Below are positions 43,756 to 52,432 of a DNA stretch of 64,000 nucleotides, piece after piece. Source of the stretch: Clostridium manihotivorum (GTDB lineage Bacteria > Bacillota > Clostridia > Clostridiales > Clostridiaceae); the NCBI RefSeq assembly GCF_004015185.1, contig NZ_CP025746.1, positions 620,001 through 684,000 of the forward strand, in the 5' to 3' direction. A model generated the notes under the pieces. That model saw only the letters and a list, made by a program, of their open reading frames with translations, ran no database searches and was not told where the DNA came from. The position numbers and the translations under genes were made by a program. Positions within the stretch are counted from its first letter, which is position 1. Each line of letters opens with the position of its first letter.

Positions 43756-44784
43756 TTAGTTGTATTTTGAGGTAACAGAATTATCGATTATGTGCCATAT
43801 AGTGGTTCCCTTAGAAAAACAGACTTTATTGCCATCTTCAGTGAATAGCTCTGTCTGCTCATTTTCGGAATTTCTTTGCCAGGTTACTCTCTTTACCTTA
43901 CCTGAGGAAAATACAAATCCAGTGCCTTTACCTATCAAATTTATATCTAAGTGAGTATTATCGGATTGTAACTTTATGTCGGTGTTTTGTATAACTACGT
44001 TTGAAAAAGTAACCGGAAGATTGTTGTTTTTATCTATTACCTTAACACCATCCATATATTTTTCATACCTTCCATTTACATACTTATAGCTAGTTGAATA
44101 GCTCTTATTTACGCCAAGCTCAATTGTTGTAGCCTTGTCCATGTTTTCGCGTTCCCAAAACTTGTTATCAAAGTTAAAGTTACATTTAAGGTCTGTTTTT
44201 ATATTTTTTGTACTAATATATTTGCGTATTTGATTTGCGGTAGTGTACAGATTGTGAGGTGCTTTTCGTGAATTATCTCTATAAAAATATTCACCATTGG
44301 ATATCTCATTTATATTATTTATTGAGGAAGTGCTTTTAATTATTGATAACGCTTCCTCACTACCACCACAATGTGCAAATGGAACATTAAATTCTTTAGC
44401 GATAGATATAAAGTAGGGTCGGACACTTCTTATAGGACCAATTTGCTTAGGGCTGTTTTTGTGAAATAATGCTATAAATCTAGGTATTCCACCTTCTGCC
44501 ATAGTTTCAAAAACAAGATCAGCCTCACTTAAACCGCTTTGAGGTCTAGCATCCTTTGAGTTTTCTATTATTGCCATGAAAGCGGTATTATTTTTCTCAT
44601 CTTCAGTTAAATTTTCTTCTGTGTAGCAGCAAGCGTCATCTTTGTTATCAGTACTGTCGTTTAAATCGATTAGTGGAGGTTCTTCTCTTTTGAATGGTTT
44701 TATTGATGTCTTTCTCTCGTTTGAAGTACATCCAAACAAAGAAATACACATTGCTAGAATTATAAAATAGGCGATTTTTTTCAT
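43756..44784 (-). CDS. YerB-like lipoprotein (DUF3048)
   Basis: The 342-residue protein starts with a lipoprotein signal (MKKIAYFIILAMCISLFGC, lipidated Cys at 19). It carries the DUF3048 domains: AFMAIIENSKDARPQSGLSEADLVFETMAEGGIPRF-like text in the first half and GPIRSVRPYF followed by FAHCGGS. The second half ends VTWQRNSENEQTELFTEDG and a beta-rich tail. Bacillus YerB is the named relative; the molecular function is unknown but the protein is on the cell surface. It is a single-gene unit with an AGATGATT site before the ATG. Confidence 0.9.
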   Translation of the reverse strand: MKKIAYFIILAMCISLFGCTSNERKTSIKPFKREEPPLIDLNDSTDNKDDACCYTEENLTEDEKNNTAFMAIIENSKDARPQSGLSEADLVFETMAEGGIPRFIALFHKNSPKQIGPIRSVRPYFISIAKEFNVPFAHCGGSEEALSIIKSTSSINNINEISNGEYFYRDNSRKAPHNLYTTANQIRKYISTKNIKTDLKCNFNFDNKFWERENMDKATTIELGVNKSYSTSYKYVNGRYEKYMDGVKVIDKNNNLPVTFSNVVIQNTDIKLQSDNTHLDINLIGKGTGFVFSSGKVKRVTWQRNSENEQTELFTEDGNKVCFSKGTTIWHIIDNSVTSKYN

Positions 44785-45074
44785 AAAATCATCTCCCAGT
44801 TATTTAATATATTCTGGAGAAATAAAACTTCATTAGTTGGTATGCATGTCCAAATTAAATAAAAATTTTATTTTCTACAGTTATATTAAAATATATGCCG
44901 ACAATGTATTAATATAATTAAGATTTGAACGAAAATCATAATTAGTATAATTAATTTGCCAGTATTTTCTTAAATATTACTAATGTCAACAATAGAAATA
45001 CTGTAAAAAAGTTTAAAAATAGAAGATATAATGACATATACTTTGCTATTATTTAAAAAAAGTTCAATTTGAAA

Positions 45075-45125
45075 TTGCCTATAAGTTTTTAGTGAAGTAT
45101 AATAAGTCAGTACAATATATAGTGC
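45075..45125 (+). promoter_or_regulatory. nrdD promoter with probable NrdR boxes
   Basis: A -35-like TTGCCT (45075-45080), 17 bases and TATAAT (45098-45103) make a promoter. ACAATATATAGTGC at 45112-45125 reads GCACTATATATTGT on the other strand, close to the NrdR box (ACACWATATNTTGT). A weaker box, CTATAAGTTTTTAGTG, lies about 31 bases upstream (45079-45094). Paired NrdR boxes about three helical turns apart are the known arrangement. The rest of 44785-45074 is AT-rich with no gene. Confidence 0.55.
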
Positions 45126-45141
45126 AATGGGGGTCGTCGGT

Positions 45142-47262
45142 ATGCTAGATGTTGTGAAACGTGATGGTAGAAGGGTTAGCTTTAATGCTGAGAAAATTGG
45201 GAAGGCAATAAAGGGTGCCGCAGAAGAAATTGGTCAAAGTTTGAAGGAAAGTCAAGTAATTGATACTATACAAAAAGTTATCAATTATATTGAAATGTCT
45301 GAGAAATCAAATGTTACAGTAGAAGAAATTCAAAACTTAGTTGAAAAAGCTTTAAGTGATAATGGGTTTAAAAACATAGCTCAAGCATACTCAACTTACA
45401 GAAACGAAAGAACAAAGGTCAGAGAGATAAAATCGGACTTAATGAAAGCTATAGGTAAAATTGGAATTGAAACTGATAGAGATAATGCAAATGTAGGAAA
45501 TAACTTCTCTTCAAAACTACTTAGAATAGCTTCAGAATCAAATAAGTGGCATAATCTTGCTTCAATGCCAAAACACTTGGCTAAAGCTCATGAAAATGGT
45601 GATGTATACTATCATGATTTAGATAGCTATAACTTAACTACTAACTGCTTACATATACCAACTAAAGAGATGTTAGAGAATGGATTTAATACTGGTTATG
45701 GAACAATAAATAAACCAAGAAGAATTGAAACAGCAGCAGAGCTTTCTTGTATATTGCTTCAGTCAACTCAAAATGATATGTTTGGAGGACAATCTCATCC
45801 AGACTTTGACAATGATATGTCAATATTTATTGAACCAACAAGAAGCGAGATAAGGGAAGAGCTTTCAAGCTATGGAATAGAAGGTGAAGCTCTAGATAAG
45901 TTAGTTGAGACTAAGCTTAGAAAAAGTGTTCATCAGGCTATGCAGGGGGTTGTTTACAATTTAAATACAATGCATTCCCGTGCAGGTTCTCAAGTACCAT
46001 TTTCATCGATTAATTTAGGAATACCAAACAACGAAGATGCTGCATTAGTATGCGAAGTATTCTTATTAGAATATGAGAAGGGACTTGGAAAAGGAGAACA
46101 GCCAATATTCCCTAACATAATTTTTAGAGTTAAGGAAGGGGTAAATAGAGAAAAGGAAGATCCATATTTCTATTTATTCGAATTAGCATGTAGAGTTGCT
46201 GCAAAGAGAATGAATCCTACATTTATGAATATAGATGCAGATTTTAATAAAGAGTATTATGATAAGGGATATATGCCTGCAACTATGGGATGTAGAACTT
46301 ATCTCATGAACAACATAAATGGTGATCATGGTTGTAAGGGAAGAGGAAACATAGCACCTACAACAATTAATCTGCCAAGAATAGGACTTCAAGCTAAAGG
46401 AAATGTAGATAAGTTTTTTGATATACTTCAAAGTAGATTAGAACTTGCAAAAGAATCTTTAATGCACAGATATTCGGTACTTAAGAATTTGAAAGTTAAA
46501 GATTTACCTTTCGTAGCTGGCCAAGGACTTATGAAGGGCGCAGAAGGATTGAGTCCTGATGATAATATTGAGCCTATACTAAAACAAGGTACTTGGGTTA
46601 TAGGGTTCATAGGCCTTGCAGAAACCTTGATCGCACTAGTTGGAAAGCATCATGCTGAGGATGATGCTACAAGAGAACTAGGAATTAGAGTTATATCTTA
46701 TATACGAGAATACACAGATAAGCTTAAAGAGGAAACTCATTTAAATTGGAGTTGTTATGCGACTCCAGCAGAAGGCTTAAGTGGTAAGTTCATAAAACAA
46801 GATCAAAAGATATTTGGCATAGTAAAAGGTGTTACTGATAAGGACTACTATACAAACAGTTATCATGTTCCTGTAGGATATCCAATTTCTATAATTGATA
46901 AAATAAAGATAGAAGCGCCATATCATAAGATTTGTAATGGTGGTCATATATCCTACCTTGAGGTGGATGGAACTCCTGATGCAGAAACAATAATGAATAT
47001 TCTTAATTATGCTTATAAAAACACTAATATAAGCTACTTAGGAATAAACTTCCACATAAGATACTGCAAAAACTGTGGAACTTATTTAAATAATGGTGAA
47101 TCAAAATGTACTTGTTGTGGAAGCCATGATATTCAAGGTGTTTCAAGAGTAACAGGGTACCTAAGTCTTGATGAAAGATTTGGTCCAGGTAAGTACGAAG
47201 AAAGAGAAGACAGAGTAACGCATACAGAAAATCATAAGCATAGCTATCATATTGAAAAATAA
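45142..47262 (+). CDS. nrdD: Anaerobic ribonucleoside-triphosphate reductase (class III)
   Basis: The 706-residue glycyl-radical enzyme has an N-terminal ATP-cone (VVKRDGRRVSFNAEKIGKAI), catalytic Cys residues in the barrel (TNCLHIP, MGCRTYL) and a C-terminal zinc site (CKNCGTYL and CTCCGSH). The glycyl-radical motif SRVTGYLS lies about 30 residues from the end. It reduces ribonucleoside triphosphates for DNA synthesis without oxygen. I chose ATG at 45142 over ATG at 45127 because GGGGGT lies about 10 bases before the former, while the latter has no site. Its activase gene nrdG is 2 kb downstream, separated by two other genes. Confidence 0.95.
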   Translation: MLDVVKRDGRRVSFNAEKIGKAIKGAAEEIGQSLKESQVIDTIQKVINYIEMSEKSNVTVEEIQNLVEKALSDNGFKNIAQAYSTYRNERTKVREIKSDLMKAIGKIGIETDRDNANVGNNFSSKLLRIASESNKWHNLASMPKHLAKAHENGDVYYHDLDSYNLTTNCLHIPTKEMLENGFNTGYGTINKPRRIETAAELSCILLQSTQNDMFGGQSHPDFDNDMSIFIEPTRSEIREELSSYGIEGEALDKLVETKLRKSVHQAMQGVVYNLNTMHSRAGSQVPFSSINLGIPNNEDAALVCEVFLLEYEKGLGKGEQPIFPNIIFRVKEGVNREKEDPYFYLFELACRVAAKRMNPTFMNIDADFNKEYYDKGYMPATMGCRTYLMNNINGDHGCKGRGNIAPTTINLPRIGLQAKGNVDKFFDILQSRLELAKESLMHRYSVLKNLKVKDLPFVAGQGLMKGAEGLSPDDNIEPILKQGTWVIGFIGLAETLIALVGKHHAEDDATRELGIRVISYIREYTDKLKEETHLNWSCYATPAEGLSGKFIKQDQKIFGIVKGVTDKDYYTNSYHVPVGYPISIIDKIKIEAPYHKICNGGHISYLEVDGTPDAETIMNILNYAYKNTNISYLGINFHIRYCKNCGTYLNNGESKCTCCGSHDIQGVSRVTGYLSLDERFGPGKYEEREDRVTHTENHKHSYHIEK

Positions 47263-47272
47263 TAAGTTGAGA

Positions 47273-47310
47273 AAATAAGAGGTGAAGGTTATTCATCTCT
47301 TATTTTTATT
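47273..47310 (+). terminator. Terminator after nrdD
   Basis: AAATAAGAGGTGAA (47273-47286) pairs with TTCATCTCTTATTT (47292-47305), with one G-U pair, then T-rich sequence. Confidence 0.82.
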
Positions 47311-47456
47311 ATTATTTAGAAATCAGCTATGAAAACTAATGCTATTTGAAAAGTTTAATATAAAGGTAATGTCTTTTGTTTAGGAAGTGTATTTGTGATT
47401 TTTTTGAATATTTTTTATTATAATCGTGAAAATTATAAATAATATAATTTAAGTTG

Positions 47457-47485
47457 TTTACAATTTAATTGTGTTGATATATAAT
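47457..47485 (+). promoter_or_regulatory. Predicted sigma-A promoter of the nitroreductase gene
   Basis: TTTACA (47457-47462), a 17-base spacer and a perfect TATAAT (47480-47485) stand 36 bases before the start codon. Confidence 0.7.
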
Positions 47486-47520
47486 ATCATTAAATAATAA
47501 TTATCAATAGAGGTGCTAAT

Positions 47521-48261
47521 ATGAATGAAACTATAAATATAATAAAACAACATAGATCCATAAGACAGTATTTAGATAAGGACATTTCGGAAGAACTAGT
47601 TGATGAGATTTTAAAATCAGCTCAAGCCATGCCTAACTCAATAAATGGACAACAAACATCAGTTATAGTTGTTAGAGACAAAGAAAAAAAGAAAAAGCTT
47701 TCTGAAGTTACAGGAAATCAAGTATATGTAGATAAAGCCCCTGTATTCTTAGTTTTTGTAATGGACTTTTATAAAACAAATATAGGTGCTGAAAAGTATG
47801 ATAGAAAGCAGATCATACATGAAAGTGTTGAAGGAACTGCAGCAGGAGTATTTGATGCTGGAATAGCTATGGGAGCTGCAATAATAGCTGCAGAGTCCTT
47901 AGGCTTATCTGTAGTGCCTATAGGTGGAATAAGAAGAAGTCCAGAGGAAGTTATTGAGATATTAGAGCTTCCTGAATTTACTTATCCAGTTTGTGGATTA
48001 GTTTTAGGATATGCTGAGAATAATTCAAAGCAAAAACCAAGGTTGCCTTTTGAAACTTTCAAGCATGTAGATAAATATCATAAGGAAACTTTAAAGGCTG
48101 ATATAGATAGCTATGATGAATACATGGAAAAGTATTTGAAAGAGATTGGAAGAGAACAAGAAGGTAACTGGAGTAACTTGACTTCATCATTATATCAAAC
48201 AGTTTATTATCCTAAAGTAAAAGAAACTATGGAGAAGCAAGGCTTTAAGAATGATAAATAG
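47521..48261 (+). CDS. NADPH-dependent FMN nitroreductase (NfsA/Frp-like)
   Basis: The 246-residue flavoprotein has the nitroreductase N-terminal motif QHRSIRQYLDKDIS, the FMN-contact segment AQAMPNSINGQQTS and the C-terminal GLVLGYAENNSKQKPRLPFETF, which is characteristic of the NfsA/FRP branch. It should be an FMN-dependent oxidoreductase using NADPH to reduce nitro compounds, quinones or flavins. It has its own promoter and terminator and lies between nrdD and an HD hydrolase gene. The start has an AGAGGTG site. The physiological substrate is unknown. Confidence 0.9.
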   Translation: MNETINIIKQHRSIRQYLDKDISEELVDEILKSAQAMPNSINGQQTSVIVVRDKEKKKKLSEVTGNQVYVDKAPVFLVFVMDFYKTNIGAEKYDRKQIIHESVEGTAAGVFDAGIAMGAAIIAAESLGLSVVPIGGIRRSPEEVIEILELPEFTYPVCGLVLGYAENNSKQKPRLPFETFKHVDKYHKETLKADIDSYDEYMEKYLKEIGREQEGNWSNLTSSLYQTVYYPKVKETMEKQGFKNDK

Positions 48262-48312
48262 TAGATATATTATTAATGTAGTATAATAATTAAAAATAAT
48301 TAATAAAGGTAT

Positions 48313-48359
48313 AAAGTATAAGTGGTTATAGAATTTTTATAGCAACTTATACTTTTTTT
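48313..48359 (+). terminator. Terminator after the nitroreductase gene
   Basis: AAAGTATAAGT (48313-48323) pairs perfectly with ACTTATACTTT (48345-48355), with TATA/TATA pairing inside, and runs into a seven-T tract. Confidence 0.88.
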
Positions 48360-48376
48360 ACTGTACAATAATCCCC

Positions 48377-48428
48377 TATGATGTAAAAAGTCATCACAAA
48401 AGTATGATGTAAAAAGTCATCACAAAAG
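48377..48428. repeat. Two perfect tandem copies of a 26-bp repeat
   Basis: A 26-base unit beginning TATGATGTAAAAAGTCATC occurs identically at 48377-48402 and 48403-48428. A partial third copy (TATAATGAAAAAG) follows at 48429. Each unit contains the imperfect palindrome GATG-N8-CATC. The repeat lies between the nitroreductase terminator and the HD hydrolase gene, about 165-215 bases before the latter. It may be a regulator binding array. Confidence 0.85.
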
Positions 48429-48590
48429 TATAATGAAAAAGAGGTCGTTTTTTTCGCAGGAAAATACAAGATTTTTTTAGCACTTTAACAAGTGGATGTG
48501 ATTTAATTATTTCTATGTATTATAATTTAATGTGTATAGTTATATTGGATAATTATATTTAAAGAGTAGCTAAGGATACGGAGGATAAGT

Positions 48591-49238
48591 ATGAGAGATA
48601 TAATAATAAAGACTGCTGATATGCTTAAGGAAAGATTTGAAGGTGAGGGAAGTGGTCACGATTGGTGGCATATATATAGAGTGTGGCAAAATGCTAAAAA
48701 TATAGCCGAGTATGAGAAATGTGATAAAGAAATAGTTGAATTAGCGGCATTATTGCATGATATAGCTGACTGGAAGTTTAATGACGGCGATGAGAAGGCA
48801 GGTAGTAGAGTTGCTAGACAATGGCTAAGGGAACAAGATGCTGAAGAGGAAGTTATAGTGAGAGTTTGCGAAATAATCGATAATGTGACCTTTAAAGGGG
48901 CTAAGGTTACTAACAATATGCAATCTATTGAAGGAATGATTGTTCAGGATGCAGATAGATTAGATGCTATAGGAGCTGTTGGAATAGGAAGAGCTTTTGC
49001 TTATGGTGGATTTAAAGGTAGAGAAATGTATAACCCAAAGGTAGCGCATCAGCTTCATGATAGCTTTGAAGCTTATAAGAATAGTGAAAGTAATACAATA
49101 AACCATTTCTATGAAAAGCTGCTATTTCTAAAAGACATGATGAATACTAAAAGAGGAAGAGAATTAGCAGAGGGGAGACATGAATTTATGGAGCAGTTTT
49201 TAGAAAGGTTTTATAAAGAATGGGATGGAGAAATCTAA
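48591..49238 (+). CDS. HD domain phosphohydrolase (YedJ-like)
   Basis: The 215-residue protein has the HD metal motifs: GHDWWHIYRVW near residue 23, the key pair in ALLHDIADWKF (about 54-64), and a downstream Asp in VQDADRLDAIGAVGIGR (about 122-138), followed by AYGGFKGR. This pattern is typical of the YedJ/YpgQ type of HD proteins, some of which hydrolyse nucleoside triphosphates or pyrophosphate bonds. The exact substrate is unknown. A 26-bp tandem repeat lies upstream. It is followed 71 bases later by nrdG, so a link to nucleotide metabolism is possible. Confidence 0.9.
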   Translation: MRDIIIKTADMLKERFEGEGSGHDWWHIYRVWQNAKNIAEYEKCDKEIVELAALLHDIADWKFNDGDEKAGSRVARQWLREQDAEEEVIVRVCEIIDNVTFKGAKVTNNMQSIEGMIVQDADRLDAIGAVGIGRAFAYGGFKGREMYNPKVAHQLHDSFEAYKNSESNTINHFYEKLLFLKDMMNTKRGRELAEGRHEFMEQFLERFYKEWDGEI

Positions 49239-49309
49239 ATACTATTGTTTAATATAATTGGATTTTAATTTTTAAATATATGATATTCAAATTGAGGGGA
49301 TGAAGTTTT

Positions 49310-49819
49310 ATGGATAATAAGATGATAAGGCTTTCTGGAATAATACACGAAAGCTTAGTTAATGGACCAGGGATCAGAAGAGTTTTCTTTTCTCAAGGAT
49401 GCATACATAACTGTGAAGGCTGCTTCAACCCAGAAACACATAGTTTTGATGGCGGAGAGCTTAGAGATATGGATGAACTAATAGAGGATTTAAAAAATAA
49501 TCCTATAATAAGTGGAGTAACCTTTAGTGGAGGAGATCCCTTTGAGCAGGCAGATAAGTTTTCTTACATGGCTAAAAAAATAAAAGACTTAGGTCTTAAT
49601 ATTTGGTGCTACACAGGATATACTTTTGAGTACATAGTACAAAATCTTTCTAATAAACCTTATTGGCAAAGGCTTATAAGTAATATAGATGTATTAGTAG
49701 ACGGAAGGTTTGAAATAGGTTTAAAAGATGAGAACATAAGATATAGAGGTTCTTCCAATCAAAGAGTAATAGATGTGAAGGAATCCTTGAGAGATAATAA
49801 TATAGTGACTATGTACTAA
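49310..49819 (+). CDS. nrdG: Anaerobic ribonucleotide reductase activating protein (radical SAM)
   Basis: The 169-residue radical-SAM protein has the CX3CX2C cluster motif in SQGCIHNCEGCFNPETH (about residues 26-38) and the SAM-binding GVTFSGGDPFEQ. It is short, as usual for NrdG. It uses a 4Fe-4S cluster and S-adenosylmethionine to generate the glycyl radical on NrdD. nrdD is encoded 2 kb upstream, so the pair is split by a nitroreductase and an HD hydrolase gene, unlike the usual adjacent arrangement. The start has a GAGGGGATG site. Confidence 0.95.
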   Translation: MDNKMIRLSGIIHESLVNGPGIRRVFFSQGCIHNCEGCFNPETHSFDGGELRDMDELIEDLKNNPIISGVTFSGGDPFEQADKFSYMAKKIKDLGLNIWCYTGYTFEYIVQNLSNKPYWQRLISNIDVLVDGRFEIGLKDENIRYRGSSNQRVIDVKESLRDNNIVTMY

Positions 49820-49895
49820 TAGAATTCAAATTTTTAGTTGAATAGATATGTTTTGCATCGAGATGAAATTAATTAAATAATTCCTCTAGTTTATA

Positions 49896-49936
49896 GAGGC
49901 CACTGAAAAAAGCTATTAAATTCTTTCAGTGGCCTC
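49896..49936. terminator. Bidirectional terminator between nrdG and the hydrolase gene
   Basis: GAGGCCACTGAAA (49896-49908) pairs perfectly with TTTCAGTGGCCTC (49924-49936) around a 15-base loop. It shares the CACTGAA core with other terminators in the window. Confidence 0.82.
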
Positions 49937-49955
49937 AGTTTATAAGAGAAGTTTT

Positions 49956-50855
49956 TTAACTAGCCATAAATGATAATACCTCACCTACAAACAAGTCTTC
50001 TGCTTCAGCAAAAGGCATATGACCACAATTTGATATTATAGAAAGCTTGCTATCTTTTATTTGATCATTAAATACATAAGCATTGTCTACAGGTAGTACA
50101 TCGTCTTTAGAACCCCATACTATTAATGTTTTAGCATGAATGTCTTTTAATCTATCCTTTACATTATCAATGGATTTACAGTTTTCTATTACTTTTTCTA
50201 CTGTGTTACTGTCCATATGTCTATTGTAAAAAAGATTTTTTTCAAAGACACTATAGTTTATATATTTAGGATTATTAAAGTTTAAGCTGTACATAGCTAA
50301 CTGAGGAAAATAGCTAAGTAGCCCTTCTTTTAATAGTATTTTTGGTGGATCAATATGTAAATGTTCGCCGATACCGGTGCTATCTACTAAGATTAATTTG
50401 TCTATAGAGTTTTGATAGTTAAGAGCCATATGAATAGCTACACCTCCACCCATAGAGTGGCCAAGAACGGAAAACTTTTTATATCCAAGGCTATTCATAA
50501 AGTCATTACATAGCTTTGCCATGTTTTCACTGCTATAGTCTAGATTACTTCCTTTGTCTGACAAACCAAAACCTATTAGATCTAAAGATATAACTCTATA
50601 TCTATCAGATAATTTTTTAGATAAATTAAGAAAATCATCAGATGATGAAAATAATCCGTGTATCAATAATATAGGAGGATTTTTATCATTACCACTTATC
50701 TTATAGTTTATATTTATGTTGTCTACTTTAGCTATATTATCTGTATTATTTTGAAATGAATTATCTATTATAAAGGTTTGAAAGTAGTTTATTCCAGTCA
50801 ATAATATAACTAGAAATATAAAAATTAAAAAAGCTGATTTAATCCACCTTTTCAC
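49956..50855 (-). CDS. Membrane-anchored alpha/beta hydrolase
   Basis: The 299-residue protein has an N-terminal signal anchor (about 8-25) and an alpha/beta-hydrolase domain. The oxyanion-hole segment is LLIHGLFSSSDDF. The nucleophile elbow GHSMGGG (Ser at about 134), a catalytic Asp in WGSKDDVLP and His in NCGHMPFAEAE complete the triad. It should act outside the membrane on an ester or related bond; the substrate is unknown. It is a single-gene unit with an AGGAGGAA site. The family is broad, so a more precise name is not justified. Confidence 0.9.
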   Translation of the reverse strand: MKRWIKSAFLIFIFLVILLTGINYFQTFIIDNSFQNNTDNIAKVDNININYKISGNDKNPPILLIHGLFSSSDDFLNLSKKLSDRYRVISLDLIGFGLSDKGSNLDYSSENMAKLCNDFMNSLGYKKFSVLGHSMGGGVAIHMALNYQNSIDKLILVDSTGIGEHLHIDPPKILLKEGLLSYFPQLAMYSLNFNNPKYINYSVFEKNLFYNRHMDSNTVEKVIENCKSIDNVKDRLKDIHAKTLIVWGSKDDVLPVDNAYVFNDQIKDSKLSIISNCGHMPFAEAEDLFVGEVLSFMAS

Positions 50856-51100
50856 ATCTAGTTCCTCCTAAGTTAATAGTTTCAACATAATCAATTATAC
50901 CAAATTTATAAAGATTTATAGCCTTTTTTGTCGTAATTAAATAGAATTAAATCTATTTCATAGCGGAATGTAGAAGCTTACTGGTAACTAGAACCTTAGG
51001 AATATCGTATATAAATATGGTTATTTAAATAAATAATGCTTTAATTGAAGGATATTATTAAAAATAATTTTTGATTTGATAGGAGAATTTGAAAAGATAA

Positions 51101-51115
51101 ACTTTACAGTAAAGT
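51101..51115. promoter_or_regulatory. Perfect 7-bp palindrome upstream of the VanW gene
   Basis: ACTTTAC-A-GTAAAGT is a perfect inverted repeat 74 bases before the vanW-like start. It could be an operator. The remaining sequence of 50856-51188 is AT-rich and holds no gene I can support. Confidence 0.4.
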
Positions 51116-51188
51116 GGTGTGATTGCAGTAATTTGCAAATAGGACAACCGATAAGTACAACTAATTAATTTATAAAAGGAGTAAAGTT

Positions 51189-52016
51189 ATGGCTAGAAGA
51201 TTATTTTGCGAGATAAGCCCATTAACCTACAAGATTTCTGTGGTAAAGGAACAATTTAAAAGGTATACAAAATGGTTTTTTACAAAGGAAAGATATTCTA
51301 AGCATTGTTCTGAAGATAAATTACCTATCTTAATTTATTCTCATAAATCACTTATAAGAAGAAAATTGGGAAATGTGGATATACAACTTCAAGAAAATAA
51401 AGCAAAAAATCTTTCGCTTACTGCCCCTAAGATAAATGGCATAATAATAGGACCAGGAGAGACTTTTTCTTTTTGGAAGCTGGTAGGAAGATGCACTAAG
51501 TCAAAAGGCTATTTGGAAGGTCTTACTATAAATAATGCTGGAGCTAGTAAAGGTATAGGCGGTGGCATGTGTCAGTTTACAAATCTAATTCATTGGATGG
51601 TTCTTCATAGTGAGTTAACTATTGTTGAGCATCATCACCATGACCAATTTGATCTTTTCCCAGACTTTAATAGGGCCTTACCCTTTGGTACAGGTACATC
51701 TATTGTCTATAATTATTTAGATTATCAATTTAAGAATAATACAGACAACACTTATCAGTTAATCACCTATACAACGGATGAACATCTATGTGGTGAGTTA
51801 AGAAGCCTAAATGAGCAAAAGTTATCATATCACATAATAGAAAAAGATATGAACTTTTCTTTAGAAAAGGACGGATATTATAGGAATAATAAAGTCTTCA
51901 GAAGAATAATTAATAAAATTGATGGTAATATAATTGATGAGAAGCTAATAGTACAAAATCATTCTAAAGTTATGTACGATAGTAAATATATAGATAGGAA
52001 TTTGATAAAACAATAA
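51189..52016 (+). CDS. VanW family protein
   Basis: The 275-residue protein matches the VanW family. The run GPGETFSFWKLVGRCTKSKGYLEG-like text (about residues 92-115) and the block GIGGGMCQFTNLIHWMVLHSELTIVEHHHH (about 118-150), with its Gly-Gly-Met-Cys-Gln core, are diagnostic. VanW genes are named from vancomycin-resistance clusters, but the family is widespread and its biochemical role is unknown. No vanHAX or vanRS genes are near, so this alone does not indicate glycopeptide resistance. There is no signal peptide. The start has an AAAGGAG site. Confidence 0.9.
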   Translation: MARRLFCEISPLTYKISVVKEQFKRYTKWFFTKERYSKHCSEDKLPILIYSHKSLIRRKLGNVDIQLQENKAKNLSLTAPKINGIIIGPGETFSFWKLVGRCTKSKGYLEGLTINNAGASKGIGGGMCQFTNLIHWMVLHSELTIVEHHHHDQFDLFPDFNRALPFGTGTSIVYNYLDYQFKNNTDNTYQLITYTTDEHLCGELRSLNEQKLSYHIIEKDMNFSLEKDGYYRNNKVFRRIINKIDGNIIDEKLIVQNHSKVMYDSKYIDRNLIKQ

Positions 52017-52189
52017 AAAAATTTTAACATAATATAAATGTAATCTATCTATAATTATCTAAATATGGTATATTATTAAGTAATAATAATTCAATAATAC
52101 ATGTTCTGATTAGGTTTCTACAGTTACTAAATATTTCTAGTATATATATATATCTAGATAACAGAATTGAAGTATCTTTTTAGAGCTTG

Positions 52190-52289
52190 TATAAAGATGT
52201 AACACTTCATTTCGAAGTTAATTTTCAAAGCTCCTCTGGGTTTTGAGAGGAGAATTAAAAATATTATTACGAAGTGGTACATCTATATA
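52190..52289. repeat. 100-bp palindromic element with 19-bp arms (MITE-like or regulatory)
   Basis: The left arm TATAAAGATGTAACACTTC (52190-52208) is inverted as GAAGTGGTACATCTATATA (52271-52289), matching at 17 of 19 positions. Inside, CTCCTCT and AGAGGAG form a second hairpin at about 52230-52252. Single arms recur at 19582-19600 and 36942-36960. It lies between the VanW gene and pepA. The rest of 52017-52432 is AT-rich, including an alternating TA tract near 52140-52153. No transposase is present. Confidence 0.6.
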
Positions 52290-52432
52290 GGATTACATTA
52301 CGAAAACTTAATAGTTGAAGTTGGAACCCTATAAATTAAAAAATATGAAAAGTTCGCATTAAAATTATTAATGCTATTTCAAAGAAGCTTTAAATAAAGC
52401 TTAATAAGTTATTAGGAAGAGGTGTAAAAGTA

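Noticed and set aside
48377..48428. CRISPR array
   Set aside because: The copies abut with no spacers, there are only two, and no cas genes are in the window.
51189..52016. Vancomycin resistance cluster
   Set aside because: VanW-family genes are common outside such clusters, and no vanH, vanA-type ligase, vanX or vanRS is present.
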